64,000 bases of DNA, from the NCBI GenBank assembly GCA_022266195.1, contig WHVY01000001.1, positions 16,926,001 to 16,990,000 of the forward strand, in the 5' to 3' direction. The number at the start of each line of letters is the position of its first letter. The first letter of the stretch is position 1. The position numbers and the translations under genes were made by a program. The stretch is from Tetranychus cinnabarinus. Lineage: Eukaryota; Arthropoda; Arachnida; Trombidiformes; Tetranychidae. Shown here in pieces: positions 33,081 to 44,224 of the stretch. The notes beneath the pieces were generated by a model. The model was given only the letters and a program-made list of their open reading frames with translations. It ran no database searches and was not told the origin of the DNA.

Positions 33081-33810
33081 TATTTCCACTTGAAATTGAC
33101 CTTAAACATGGATAACTTTCATTTCCATAATTCCATGGTAAACACTTGAAGCTACAATCAAATTTTATTACTTCTTTATCCCTAATCACCCTTTTGAACC
33201 AAATAGAGACATCAGTTCAATCAGTTGAAGTATTAAATGAAAAGCTTGTCCATGCTTTAGATTTGAGGAACTGAGGACTGTCAAAATTACTATTAATAAA
33301 AAAATACAAAAATTTATCACTAAGACTACAAGGAGCTCCAATCGACACGGTGTTCATGATTAACAATAACATTCAGGGTTAAGTCTTAAGACAGTCTTTT
33401 TTTAAAAACGTTAAAAATTAAGGTTAATGTTAAGTACGACCAACTTTAATTTATCGTTAATGATTAAGCCTTCTTGTGCATACCAAGCAATTCTGTGTTT
33501 TGTCTAGACTATGTTTTTCCAATTTGAAATGAATGTTTTCAAGATAATTAACGCGAGGAGACATTAATTGCGATTCTATTGAGATAAACAGCTATTTTAC
33601 GAGCAAACAAAAAAACAGCGAAAGAACGAAGATAAGCATGAAAAAGGGTTGCAAATCAATTTAATCACAATTACTGGTCACATACTATGGTTCATTTGAT
33701 TGACAATTTGCTAAGACGCCTCAACCGAGCGCCACATAATACGCACTTAACATCAAATTTTACATGTGGCTCGATAACTATTACTGTTCAATTTTTACAA
33801 TAATAAAAAC

Positions 33811-33950
33811 ATGAAATCAAGGAAAGAAACCCGTCAGGTTCAAGAAGCTGTTAAAGATGATTGACACCAGATTAGCAAATTAATCAAATGTAAACAGTAT
33901 CCAACAATCAACCGAGAAAATTTTAACGAACCAGAAATAATTTAATAGTC
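33811..33950 (+). pseudogene. Deleted fourth GNAT copy
   Basis: Starts like the array genes (ATG AAA TCA AGG AAA GAA, protein MKSRKETRQVQEAVKDD), then a TGA at the DC position (33862-33864), HQISKLIK, and a jump directly to the C-terminal/3' region (CAGTATCCAACAATCAACC, about 33896). Nearly the whole of both domains has been deleted. The upstream ~150 bases also resemble the promoter flank of the live copies. Confidence 0.75.
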
Positions 33951-33959
33951 GATTGTTTT

Positions 33960-35215
33960 CCAATGATGTATTTCAATGAGCAATAATGTTGGGTCCAAGC
34001 ACAAATCAGTTGAATTTGTTGAGCTAAAAGTGGTTAAGTCACAAATGTACAATTATCGGCTTACATTACGAGTAACAAGAAATTCATTCCGAAATGAATT
34101 TGATTACTGGTCATGAAATATTAATTAGAAGGCTTAGGGAATTTTCAATAAAATTAAAACCATTGTTAAGCAATTAAACAAAATTGAAAATATTACATAA
34201 AATGCTTGTTCACATAATTTCACTAGGCAATGTTATAGTAATAGGCTGTACATTTTAAGGGTTTTTACTGTAATCTGATAATATTCTGAATCTCATCCCA
34301 TTTAATTGTCAATTTCAACCGTAAATAATATTTTTTTTTGTTTTGATTTTTGATACCCATTTAATTTAACATTTTTTAAAAATAGACTTTTCTTCCTGAT
34401 CTAGTAACCTTGGTTTGTAGATCAGAAAGCTTTTGTTGTACAGTCACCCTTTAAAAACTGGACCGTTCGGAAACAGAAAATAGTTTTCTTTCAATGGTCC
34501 CTTTCAAGGCAGGGTTTAAAAATTAAATAAATTTAATTTCAATTTAATGTAATGGTTAACGAACTTTAAATTTGATCTCTGTTCGTAAAAATGTTAACCA
34601 GAAAAACTCATAAAACTGGTTTGTGTGGTGATAATTTACGTTAATTATAAGACTATTAGGCAAGAATGATAAATGATGAAATTGATCTGACCGATCAACA
34701 GTTAAAATAGGCCATTTCCATGTGCAGTTCCTGTGGGGTGACTGTAAGGCGTTTTGGGTGTTTTGGTGATGTCTAACTGAAACAATGGTACAATCAATAA
34801 ATGTTGACATTTGGCTGGAGCGAGAAGTTCCATTTAGTCCTTGAATGGATTCATCATCAGAGGCTTGATGGTTGTTGTGAGGTTTGACGATCATCGTTCC
34901 TTTAAGCGATCGAACAATAGTGATCATGATCGAATGAGTAATCGATTAAAAAAAACGATCAATGAATCGTCGCTTTGATCGAGATCGTTTCTTGGATCGA
35001 GAAATTAACAGTTTTACAGGGTCAGAAGCATGAATTTTGATTGAAGTTTACAGATATAAAATTAGAGTACAATTAAAATTCAACACAAATTGTGAGACAA
35101 CACAAACAATTATTGTAAAATAGTCATACAAAACTAACACGTTGGTAATCATAAACGCACAACTTTTAGCCACTAATAAACCGATCCGATCTGATCAATC
35201 GGACTAATGGGTGGA
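33960..35215. other. Spacer between the GNAT array and FoxO; FoxO 3' UTR
   Basis: 33960-34140 repeats the 3' flank of GNAT copy 3 (compare 31985-32100). From 34141 on there is AT-rich DNA without a recognisable gene; a 123-codon minus frame at 34556-34927 lies in the likely FoxO 3' UTR and has no family features. Confidence 0.5.
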
Positions 35216-38200
35216 TCATGGGTCGAAATGAAAATGATCAACCAAACTTGGTCGATCAGATCGGATCGGGGCAACATTGGAGGCTTGCATTGATTCGAAG
35301 TTGAAATCAAGATTTCCTTCGACACTCAATTCATGCCTTATAACTTGGTCAACATCACACTCTAAACCTCCTTGTAAAGAATCCATATTTAAATCCAAAT
35401 CATTTGGCAATGGGTTGTTAAACGATAAAATATGTCCCATTACTTGAGACGCTGTGGTCCCAAGAGATGATAATGAAAGAGGTGAACCGTTGGAGTTGAG
35501 TGATAGCGAACCTAATAATTTGGAATTATTATATCGTCGTGATGAATTATCGAGACCTGTTGATTGAGTAAAAAAAGAGATGAAGGTTGCAATTCGATTA
35601 CTGATCAAACAGTTTAACTTACCTCTATTTTGTGAAGTGATTTGATTAAGACGATTGCTTGACGATTGCTGTTGATTTTGTTGTGACTGATTATCCTTTG
35701 TGCTAAAATTATTATTTAATGAACTGTTAATTTGACTCGAACTGGAAAGTAAATCCATTGATTGACTGGGTGATAAAGAAGGAGACATATTCGAGGAGCT
35801 GTATGAGCTGTTGGCACTGTTTTGATTGGCGCCAAAAGTTGCCCCTGAATTGATCGATTTGTTTGGACTTCGTGAAGTGTTGATAGTGTTTAGCGTTGTC
35901 AGTGTTATATTATCATCTATCGAATTAGGGAAAAAAGAGTCCGAAGAATTACAATTCATCGAATTTGACCCACTTCCGAGTTGATTGGCATTTAAACCAT
36001 CAGTTGATGGATTGAGCGAGTTGCAGGAGATGGAGGTAGTTGAATAAGTAACATTTGATCCTTGACCACCAAAAGTATTCAGATTAGTGTATGATTTGGT
36101 CACTGAATTGACGGTGTTGTTATCTGATGGTGATGAACCACTTTGTTGATGAAGTTGTGGCTGGGATTGTTGTGATTGCTGCTGCGTTTGAGATTGAGGT
36201 GAATTAGGACTGTTTTTACTATAACTAGGACCACCAAGCTTCATTGTATTAGCCATTTCAACCAATTTCTCTGTAATTGTATCTTGCCCATCATTAGTAT
36301 TATACAAACGTAAATCAGAATTCCATGATGAAATAGGAGACAAGGAAGGATTATCCTAATAAAAGAGGGAGAAAAAAAGTAAGCATATGATAAACATGTC
36401 ATTGTTTTAGTCTTCTTCATCAATCAACCGGGATCAGTCAATCTGCTAATAATTATAACGTAATTATTTTATAATTTATCTATTTTATTTAGATAATAAT
36501 TCTGGTTAGTTTGAAACAATCAGACTGATATGAGTTGAAGATAAGAAAATTTTGATAGTAAAAAAATAGTAGCTAATGAATGAAAATAATCAAAGAGCTA
36601 GAAATATCTATTCTTTGATAATCATGTTAACATTCAATATTAACATGCATTTCTAAACAATAACTGTCATAAAGAGATGTCCAACCAAAATTGACTTTCA
36701 CTAGGCTAGTTTAAAATTATGAATCTCATCACCCAACAGATGGCGAAAGAAGGTGAATCACATGCTAGATCATGTGAATTGAAAGGCCCTTGATGGAAAA
36801 GATCACTTCAAGGTAAAATGTTGATTGAGATGGAGATACTATGATGAAGATACATGCTCATTGATCAAGTATAACGATGATAAACATGATAATGACAATG
36901 GAAAAAAACTGGTAAGACAGTCAACGAGTTTCATTAGCTAAAATTTAAATGTGAAAAAAGGTAATGAAGAGGGAAAATTAAATTAGATGCATACGTGATC
37001 ATCATGTAAATCTGATTCAATAATTATAGGAGAAAGTCTACCACAAGAGCTGGCATTTGAGGATGCTCGAGGTCGAAAATCGGGGCTCAACTGGAAACCA
37101 TGGTGTAATGGTGATTCTGGAAACATATCTAAACCTTCTGATACAGATGAACCGGGAGATGGTTTATCATCAAGAATGGTACCATTGCGAAGAGCTTCGA
37201 CCTTCTTTTTGACTCGACCTCGTTTCTTTTCGTACTTCTGTGTTTCCATGCTGGTTGCTCGTCGTCTCGCAGCCTTACCAGGTTTGGCTTCCGGATTAAT
37301 CACCCACCAAGAGCTTTTTCCGGTTCCCTCGTTTTGTACTCGTTTGAATCGATTATGAAGAGACAAATTGTGTCGAATCGAGTTCTATGGTGGTAAAAGA
37401 ATCAAAACAGGATTGAGAAGAGAAAAAGTATTTTGTTTTAATCATAAATTATTTGAAAAGGAAAATGGAAACTAAATTTGAATGAAAAATGGTTGCTACT
37501 TTACTCGGTAATATGAAAACCTGTGATCAAATTTGATCACTTTCAGAACGAGAGAAAGGGAAAGAGTTTAACACAGTAAATAATGATAAATTTTACTGCC
37601 TCCGAAATTTAGATTTAAAAATTGTTTAAGCCTCTGTTTAACGATTTGAATACCTGTAATATAATATTGATTTGAAATATCTGCCATTAATTAAAATAAT
37701 TAAATTTGGAAATTGGAGAGTTGAATTGGTTAAGAAAACTAATGCAAGGAAAGCTCGAAAATCTGAAATTAATTTTTGTTTATCAGGCAACTTAATGATC
37801 AAACTTTAACGATCAAAATTCCATTGATGGCTGTTAAAATAATAAATATGATATTTGTGATTATTGGAATCTAACCAACAACATTTAACATCAATTGGCA
37901 CAATTTAAGATGAGAAAGTAACCATCTTTCAGACCCAACACTAAACCATGGGAACTGAATGAAGATTCTAATGAAGATTGGAAAGAAACAGAAAGGGGAG
38001 AAAAAAAGGAAAGAAAGAACGGGAGAAAGTGGATGAAGGAGGAAAGATAGGAAATACAGAGTGTGAGATAGAACGCGAGGAAAGAGTAAAAAAATTAATA
38101 AATTAAAACGACTTACCTTCCAACCAGCGGAAGAATTTGAATCGCCTTTATCTTTAAAATATGGTACATTTTGTACCATCCAATCGTAAATTTGTGATAG

Positions 38201-38497
38201 GGTTAACCTCTTTTCTGATGAACTTTGTATAGCTTGGGTAATCAGGTCAGCATAAGACATGTTACCCCAAGCATTGCGTCGAGATGAATTTTTCTTATGT
38301 CCACTATTATTTCCATTGGGTTTGAGCTCCTGGCTGGACACTTCACTACCTAAAGTGATGTTGTTATTATTGTTACTATCCGGTAAATCATCGGATTTGA
38401 TTGATAAACTGGTCGGTGGAAGAGGCCATGTATGACTTCGAGCACGAAACGGCTCTTCACGAAATGGCTCTTCAAAATCTAAAGTCCATTCTGCCAT
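35216..38497 (-). CDS. foxo: FoxO forkhead transcription factor
   Basis: Forkhead-box O protein, the nuclear effector of insulin/PI3K/Akt signalling; 614 aa from four exons: 38497-38117, 37384-36995, 36355-35623, 35556-35216, all GT..AG and in phase. The forkhead domain (about 73-175) carries [37 protein letters not shown] and [10 protein letters not shown]. The intron after SAGWK (732 nt) falls inside the forkhead. All three Akt consensus sites are present: T23 (RARSHT), S172 (RRRATS) and S236 (RPRASS). 14-3-3 binding and cytoplasmic retention on phosphorylation are family knowledge. Exon 3 is low-complexity Ser/Asn/Gln, and the C-terminal activation region [24 protein letters not shown] is the conserved CR3. 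Length is normal for FoxO. The start at 38497 opens [13 protein letters not shown], as expected for FoxO N-termini. The last intron (35557-35622) is 66 nt and lacks stops. Confidence 0.96.
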
Positions 38498-39076
38498 AAT
38501 ATCATGTAAATACTATAGATGAATAAATATATTTTCGTATTTTCCCAATACACACCGAAAATGTATGGTGTGAAGAGAAAAACAGAGAGAGAGAGAAGGA
38601 GAGAGAGAGGGAGAGAGAGGAAAAAAATAGAGAGAGAAGGAACAGACAGACAGGCAAACAGACAGACAGACAGAGAAATACAAATTCACCAAAATATAAA
38701 CACAATATTAAACATTTAAATTTGATTTAATTGCGATGGGTCAGAAAAAAATATAGTTGATCAAAAGTAAATGAAAGAGTGAGAGTTTCAGGGCTTTCGC
38801 TGGTTAAGAGAAAGAGAGAGAGAGAGAGAAAAAAAAGTAAATTTAAGATAAATCAAGGTTTTTTGATGAGAAGAAATGTTTGGAGAGAAAAGAGAGAGAA
38901 AATACGCAGACCTTGGAAAAAACAGACAGAGAAGGATGGATGATGAGATGTTTCGGATGATGATGATGACGAGAAGGTATTGAAAGAGAGCAAGAAAGAG
39001 AAAAAGAAAGAGAAATGACGAAGAAGGAGAGAGAGAGAGGTTTACTTTTTTGAAGAATTTGAAAAAGAGATGAATA
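38498..39076. repeat. GA/CT-rich low-complexity DNA upstream of FoxO
   Basis: Dense (GA)n, (GAGAA)n and (GACA)n tracts at 38580-38680, 38809-38831, 38887-38906 and 39019-39040. GAGAG blocks of this kind bind GAGA-type factors in arthropods, so this may be FoxO promoter or 5' UTR; that is inference. Short Arg/Glu- and Ser/Leu-rich frames here are repeat translations. Confidence 0.75.
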
Positions 39077-39175
39077 GTTAAGGCATATGCCCACAGTAAG
39101 GCGCTCTTACTCTTACCGAAATGCTCTTAAACTTTAGCACTAGTAGCGCCTTACAACGGGCATATGCCTTAACTA
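39075..39175. mobile_element. Short inverted-repeat (MITE-like) element with TA duplication
   Basis: Perfect 16-bp terminal inverted repeats GTTAAGGCATATGCCC (39077-39092) and GGGCATATGCCTTAAC (39158-39173), with second inner inverted repeats GTAAGGCGCT (39096-39105) and AGCGCCTTAC (39145-39154). TA flanks both ends (39075-39076, 39174-39175), as expected for a Tc1/mariner-type target duplication. Total length 97 bp without flanks; no coding capacity. It could alternatively be a stable hairpin RNA gene. Confidence 0.65.
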
Positions 39176-40647
39176 GTAATACAGTTTTTCCCCTTTACCT
39201 CTTTACTTGAATAGACATTGTCAATGACCAACATTTACAGTGGTCAGTTGTATTTCAAGTACTTAGACATTCCCTATTTGATGGACGTCACTTTGGTTAA
39301 CTTTTACCATTTGGTAACTTTTGAGGGAAAAGACTGTAACCTTACTCTTTGCTTCTCATGGTTTCAACATGCTTTCATTGATCGATGAGAGTAAACGATT
39401 TTTGTATGTCGATACTATCGATTATGAAAGTAAATTCATTTTCTAAACCTAGTCAAACCTGTTTTTTTAAGGCCAAACTGAACAAGTTAAAAAAATTCTT
39501 GGTTTTAATGTTGATAAATTTTGACAAATTGATTAATTTTTTTGTTAAAACGCACTTTATTCTTCTAAAGGAATCTATTACCAGTCAATAACCAGTTATC
39601 GGAGCAACCAGATAGTGCCATAAATTTTTACGCGATCCCTCACTCAACCTGACAAAAAATTTACTTTGATAAATTTTCAATCAATCATTCATTAATATAC
39701 TTTTTTATTTCTTTCATTCTTGGTTGTAAGATGGATTGTTAACATTACTAAGAATTCAAGTTATCAGACAATTATACCCTTTACCTTGATGAAACTGAGG
39801 TTATCGTGATTGGGGGAAAAACAATGCCATCTATCAGCTTTTCTATTGTAACTTTACCCAAAGACTAAAACTGGTAAACTAGTCAGAGTTTAATGTCTTG
39901 TTATTATTAATTTGATGAATTAAATTAGCTTGGTTTACATTCAACAATGGTATTTAGGTTTAGTTTTCAATTTCATTAATATACTTCAAATGTGTTAATT
40001 TATGTACTTGTTTATGATCATCATTATTAATCACTGGTAATCATTTAACACTTTCTATTTTCTTTCCATTGCTTCCAGTGTTACTTACTATTTATGTCTA
40101 TGAAAACCATGAACTGTTACAACATTTTACCTATATTTTAATCGTGATTTTTTTTATTGTTAATTATTAGTGAGTTTACTTTCATCGATTGGTTATTATA
40201 ATGGCATTTAATCGATCAGTAAAGATAAGTGAAATTAAGGATATTATTTAGTTGGTTACACAATGTAAATAAGAACACTTCTTTAAGCTATGTTTGGGTG
40301 AAACTCAACTTTCAGCTGATCCTGTCAAGATTTATTGTTGTGATAGATGACCTTAATCTGGTGATAATCAATGTAAGTTTATTTACTTTATCATCATTAT
40401 TAATGATGTTAAATCTTTAATTGTAACTGTCTTGATGATCGTTAATTGGTACAGTCGCCATCTACCGCATTTAACCAATTAAGCATCCAAATTAGTGAAT
40501 TGAAAGTTTCTTTATTAAAGGTATTAAAAGATCAACAACATTACTTAACTGTATTTTCCTTGTTTCTTTCCCTATTTTAATTAACCTAGGTGAACCTAAT
40601 TGACTAATCTTTTTTTTTATTTGGATATTTAGAGCTCGTAAAGAAAG
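39176..40647. other. Intergenic DNA upstream of uridine phosphorylase
   Basis: No gene seen; short frames at 39385 and 40229 have no family features. An acceptor (GGATATTTAG, ending 40632) lies 15 nt before the next start codon, so a 5' UTR intron and upstream non-coding exon probably lie in this stretch. Confidence 0.5.
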
Positions 40648-43542
40648 ATGTCACTCGCAAAAGAAATTCATGGAGCCAATTTGACCAATAATTACCTAAA
40701 ATCAATGGAAGTAGACCATCTTTATCATCTTGGTTTAACAAAACAAGGCGATAACCTGGAAAAAGATTTTGGTGATGTTAGATTCATTTGTACCGGTGGG
40801 GCTGCTCATCGAATGTATACATATGCTTTAATGATGAAGGAAGAACTAAGAATTGATGGTGACCTGATTGATTTATCTGCTGATGGCCACAGGTTCAGCA
40901 TGTATAAAGTTGGACCAGTTATATTTATTAATGTATGGCAAGTTGTGACGCATTTAAATACTATCTTTATCCCTTAAACTATTCCATCATGGATTCAGTG
41001 ATGTTTTTATTTAAATCTTTTTTTATCTCATTTCTTCACTTCAGCATGGTATGGGTGTCCCATCTCTATCAATACTGCTACACGAGTTATTCAAGCTTGT
41101 TGCTTACGCCAAATGTAAAGATGTTGTCTTTTTTCGACTTGGTACCTGCGGAGGTTTAGGTAAGAGTTCTCTGTATCAACAATTAAATAACGATTAAGTG
41201 AGTGTTATTATGAATGATAATGCTATCTAATTTCCTTGTTTTATGATTCAAAGCTATTTTTCTTTGATTCTTTTATTTTGCTCTTTTCAACTAACAACAC
41301 ATTCAATCTTGTAATGTGATTTCGAGTTGATGAGAGAATAAAAAGGTAAACAAAATTTATATCACATGATATTTGTTGGCAGAAAAAAATCCTTTGATGA
41401 TTCCTAGAAGATGATGTTGCATGTTAGATTACATGTTTTATTTCTTTTCTATTCTAGTCTTGATAGCAATCTTAACAGAAGATAATTTATATTGTGTCTC
41501 TAAATATCTTTGCTCTCATTGTAAATGAATTTTTCCACGTTTTCCTCTTACTCTATCTTTTAAGTATAGATAACTTGAATCCTAGATTTTGAATAGAAAT
41601 TTTCACACTTTCTTCGTGAAATTTACCTTTGGAAATGTTCAATTTCTACTCCAGTTCCATGATTTTTGCTATTCAAGGTCGCTGAACTCGGTTTTCCTCA
41701 CCCTTCGCATTATTTATCATCATTTTCATGGCCTCCTTTTAGCAAGGTCATCTACTTTGCGTCTTTGAAGGTTGATTCACTTTTAAATTTACTCATCCGA
41801 ACTCGTATTTTCTCTGCCAAATTTACAAACCTTAATCATTCAAGTTATCATGAATTATACTAGGTTATCATAAGTGCTTATAATTGAAGATACTCTCATT
41901 CGTAGCATTATTCATTCATTATTGTATAATAATTACTATTATTAGTTACGTTAATTTTTTTCATTTTCATTGGTTTCAATGAAAAAAGATAGTTTAAAAT
42001 CCCGTTCTTCAAAATCACATGGTTTATTAGACATCGTAAACAATGTTCATTGATTAAAATAACAAAAGATTCATTTTCACTCATTTCAAATCTAATTCTC
42101 ATTGTATAACAATCAGATTCAGTTGGTGATTCAGTCCATAAGTTGATTTACAATACCTTATCATTTTCAGATTGTTTTTGCTTCCAAGTTAATCAATGGT
42201 CGACTAATGAAAATCTTTTGTAGTTTGACCAAATTAACTATGAGTTGTCTAGCGAAACAAAATAACACTCTTTTAAAGTATTGATGATGATTAATTGATT
42301 CAACATAATTGACTATTAATAACCAATAAAGCAAACAGTGTGCAAATGATATGGTATCGAGGTCTAACTCAATTTTCATGGTTGAACGTTAACACAGAGA
42401 TGAGGCAAAAAAGCTAGTTGAAATATTAATCAGCTAGATTCATATTTATTTATAAAAGAGTAATTTGCAATTTCAACCTTGATTCGTATTCAATCAATGA
42501 AACGAGACTTAATTTATTCTTGATTCCATTGACAGACTGGAATATCTTATTAGTATTTTACAGCTTTCAAGTGTATCCAAACTGGAAAAGGTAGTTAACC
42601 ATTTCAATCAATATCTTTTCTTCTTGGATGGTTCCTCAGATCAAATCAGACACTATTTCCCTGTTGAAAAAGGCATGGTAACCAAGTGTAAAGTCTTAAG
42701 AGATCAATAGATGTGATCTGAAAATGGATTCACTGGAGGAAAAAGCAATCGCTATAAAAAATAGAATCTAAATTGCCTGGTTGTTTACCTTTGTATAGTT
42801 GATAAGGTTTATATTGGCGATGATACAAGTGCATCAAAATACAAACAATGTCGTTAAAGTTATGCCTACAGTTGAAACATTTTAACTTTATGTTTATCAG
42901 TTAAAATTGCAATTATTTTGCTTTCTAACCCTTTATTTTCTTTGATACTTTAATCATACATTTCTGCATTCATATAACATTTCTTAATCACTTCACGGTC
43001 ATTTCCTTTATTAATTTACATTTTGTCTTTTTTCTGTATCATCAGGTAAAGCTCCAGGAACTGTAATTGTGTCTAAAAGGTGCGTTGATAACCAGTGCCG
43101 TTCAACCTTTCGCATTGTCAAATTGGGCAAAGAAATCAATATGGAAGCCACATTGGACCAAGAATTAGCTAATAATTTGATTAACTATGCTTCCGCTAAT
43201 CATCCTGATATTCCTATTGAGCCAGGCTGCACAATGACCACTGATGATTTTTACGAAGGCCAAGCTCGTTGTGATGGCGCTTTCTGTGATTTTACCAGAG
43301 AACAAGCTTCCATTTATTTAAATGAAATTGCTGCTAAAGGTGTTACCAATATTGAAATGGAGGCCACTTGTTTTGCCGCTATGTGCACTAAAGCTCGGGT
43401 CAAATGTGCTATTGTTAATGTTATTCTCGTTGATCGATTGGAAGGGGATCAAGTTCGTGTCGATAAGGAAACATACAACAATTTTCAAGTTCGGCCGTTC
43501 ACTATCATAAGCAATTATATTAAATCAATCATCAATAGTTAG
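40648..43542 (+). CDS. Uridine phosphorylase
   Basis: Reversible phosphorolysis of uridine to uracil and ribose-1-phosphate, cytosolic pyrimidine salvage. 298 aa from three exons: 40648-40932, 41045-41159, 43046-43542 (stop 43540-43542). Junctions IN|HGMG (phase 0) and GGLG|KAPG (phase 1) both restore family sequence. Nucleoside phosphorylase family I, UPP1/UPP2 type: LYHLGL near the N-terminus, FGDVRFICTGGAAHRM (phosphate-binding GG..RM), HGMGVPSLSILLHEL, FRLGTCGGLG (normally GTSGG; Ser is Cys here), TTDDFYEGQARCDGAFC and NIEMEATCFAAMC (ribose/base-binding Glu-Met-Glu). Length is close to human UPP1 (310). The second intron is long (1886 nt). AATAAA signals follow at 43865 and 43984. Confidence 0.93.
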
Positions 43543-43864
43543 AGTTCAGTTCATCTCAATCATCATTCAACAACACTCATCATAATTGCGTAAATCAAAA
43601 GACCAGATTATTTAACATTCAGCTGGACCATTTTTTCAAGGTTTTCACCTGTTCCAAGCCATGTTGTTTTAATTGATAACTATTCACTCCAGATTTTAGT
43701 TCACATTAATCAAAATCATCAATCATTTTACAATCAACAATCTTGTGAATATGATTTGTATTTTGTCGTGTTAATTTAAACAATTTATTGATTAATTGAT
43801 TTTAGAATGTAGCTTCTTGGTCATAAATGAACCGCTTATAATTAGCTTTTTTTTAATTACTGAC

Positions 43865-43989
43865 AATAAAGTTCATTAATTACCTCTAATTTTTAATGCC
43901 TCAAGACATCAATTCATTCCGATATGATTATGTATCTATAAATTAGCTCAAATTGAATTTTCAATTTCTTTATATTGAAGTACAATAAA
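43865..43989 (+). terminator. Polyadenylation signals of uridine phosphorylase
   Basis: Two plus-strand AATAAA hexamers, 43865-43870 and 43984-43989, 320-450 nt after the stop codon. Confidence 0.5.
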
Positions 43990-44215
43990 AGAAGGGCTTC
44001 TGTTTAATTTTTTTCCCGATCAAATGTTGGAATAACAAATAATTTAACAATAATTTCCTTTAATTTATTTCATTGAAATTTTGTGCTATTTACTGTTTGA
44101 GGTTAATTTTTCATTGATTTTGGTCATTTTTGTTCAATTTGTTGAGGTAAAAGATAGAGACAAGGCAAAAAAGAGTGCATAAGAAGCAACACAATAAACA
44201 TAAATTTAGAAGTTA

Positions 44216-44221
44216 TTTATT
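44216..44221 (-). terminator. AATAAA just after the macroglobulin-like stop codon
   Basis: Minus-strand AATAAA begins only 3 nt beyond the TAG at 44225-44227. If it is used, the 3' UTR is extremely short; further AATAAA-like sites lie around 44065. Confidence 0.35.
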
Positions 44222-44224
44222 CAT

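Noticed and set aside
34556..34927. 123-codon minus frame downstream of FoxO
   Set aside because: Lies in the likely 3' UTR, with no domain and no splice link to FoxO.
38519..39094. Arg/Glu- and Ser/Leu-rich frames upstream of FoxO
   Set aside because: Products of GA/CT microsatellites.
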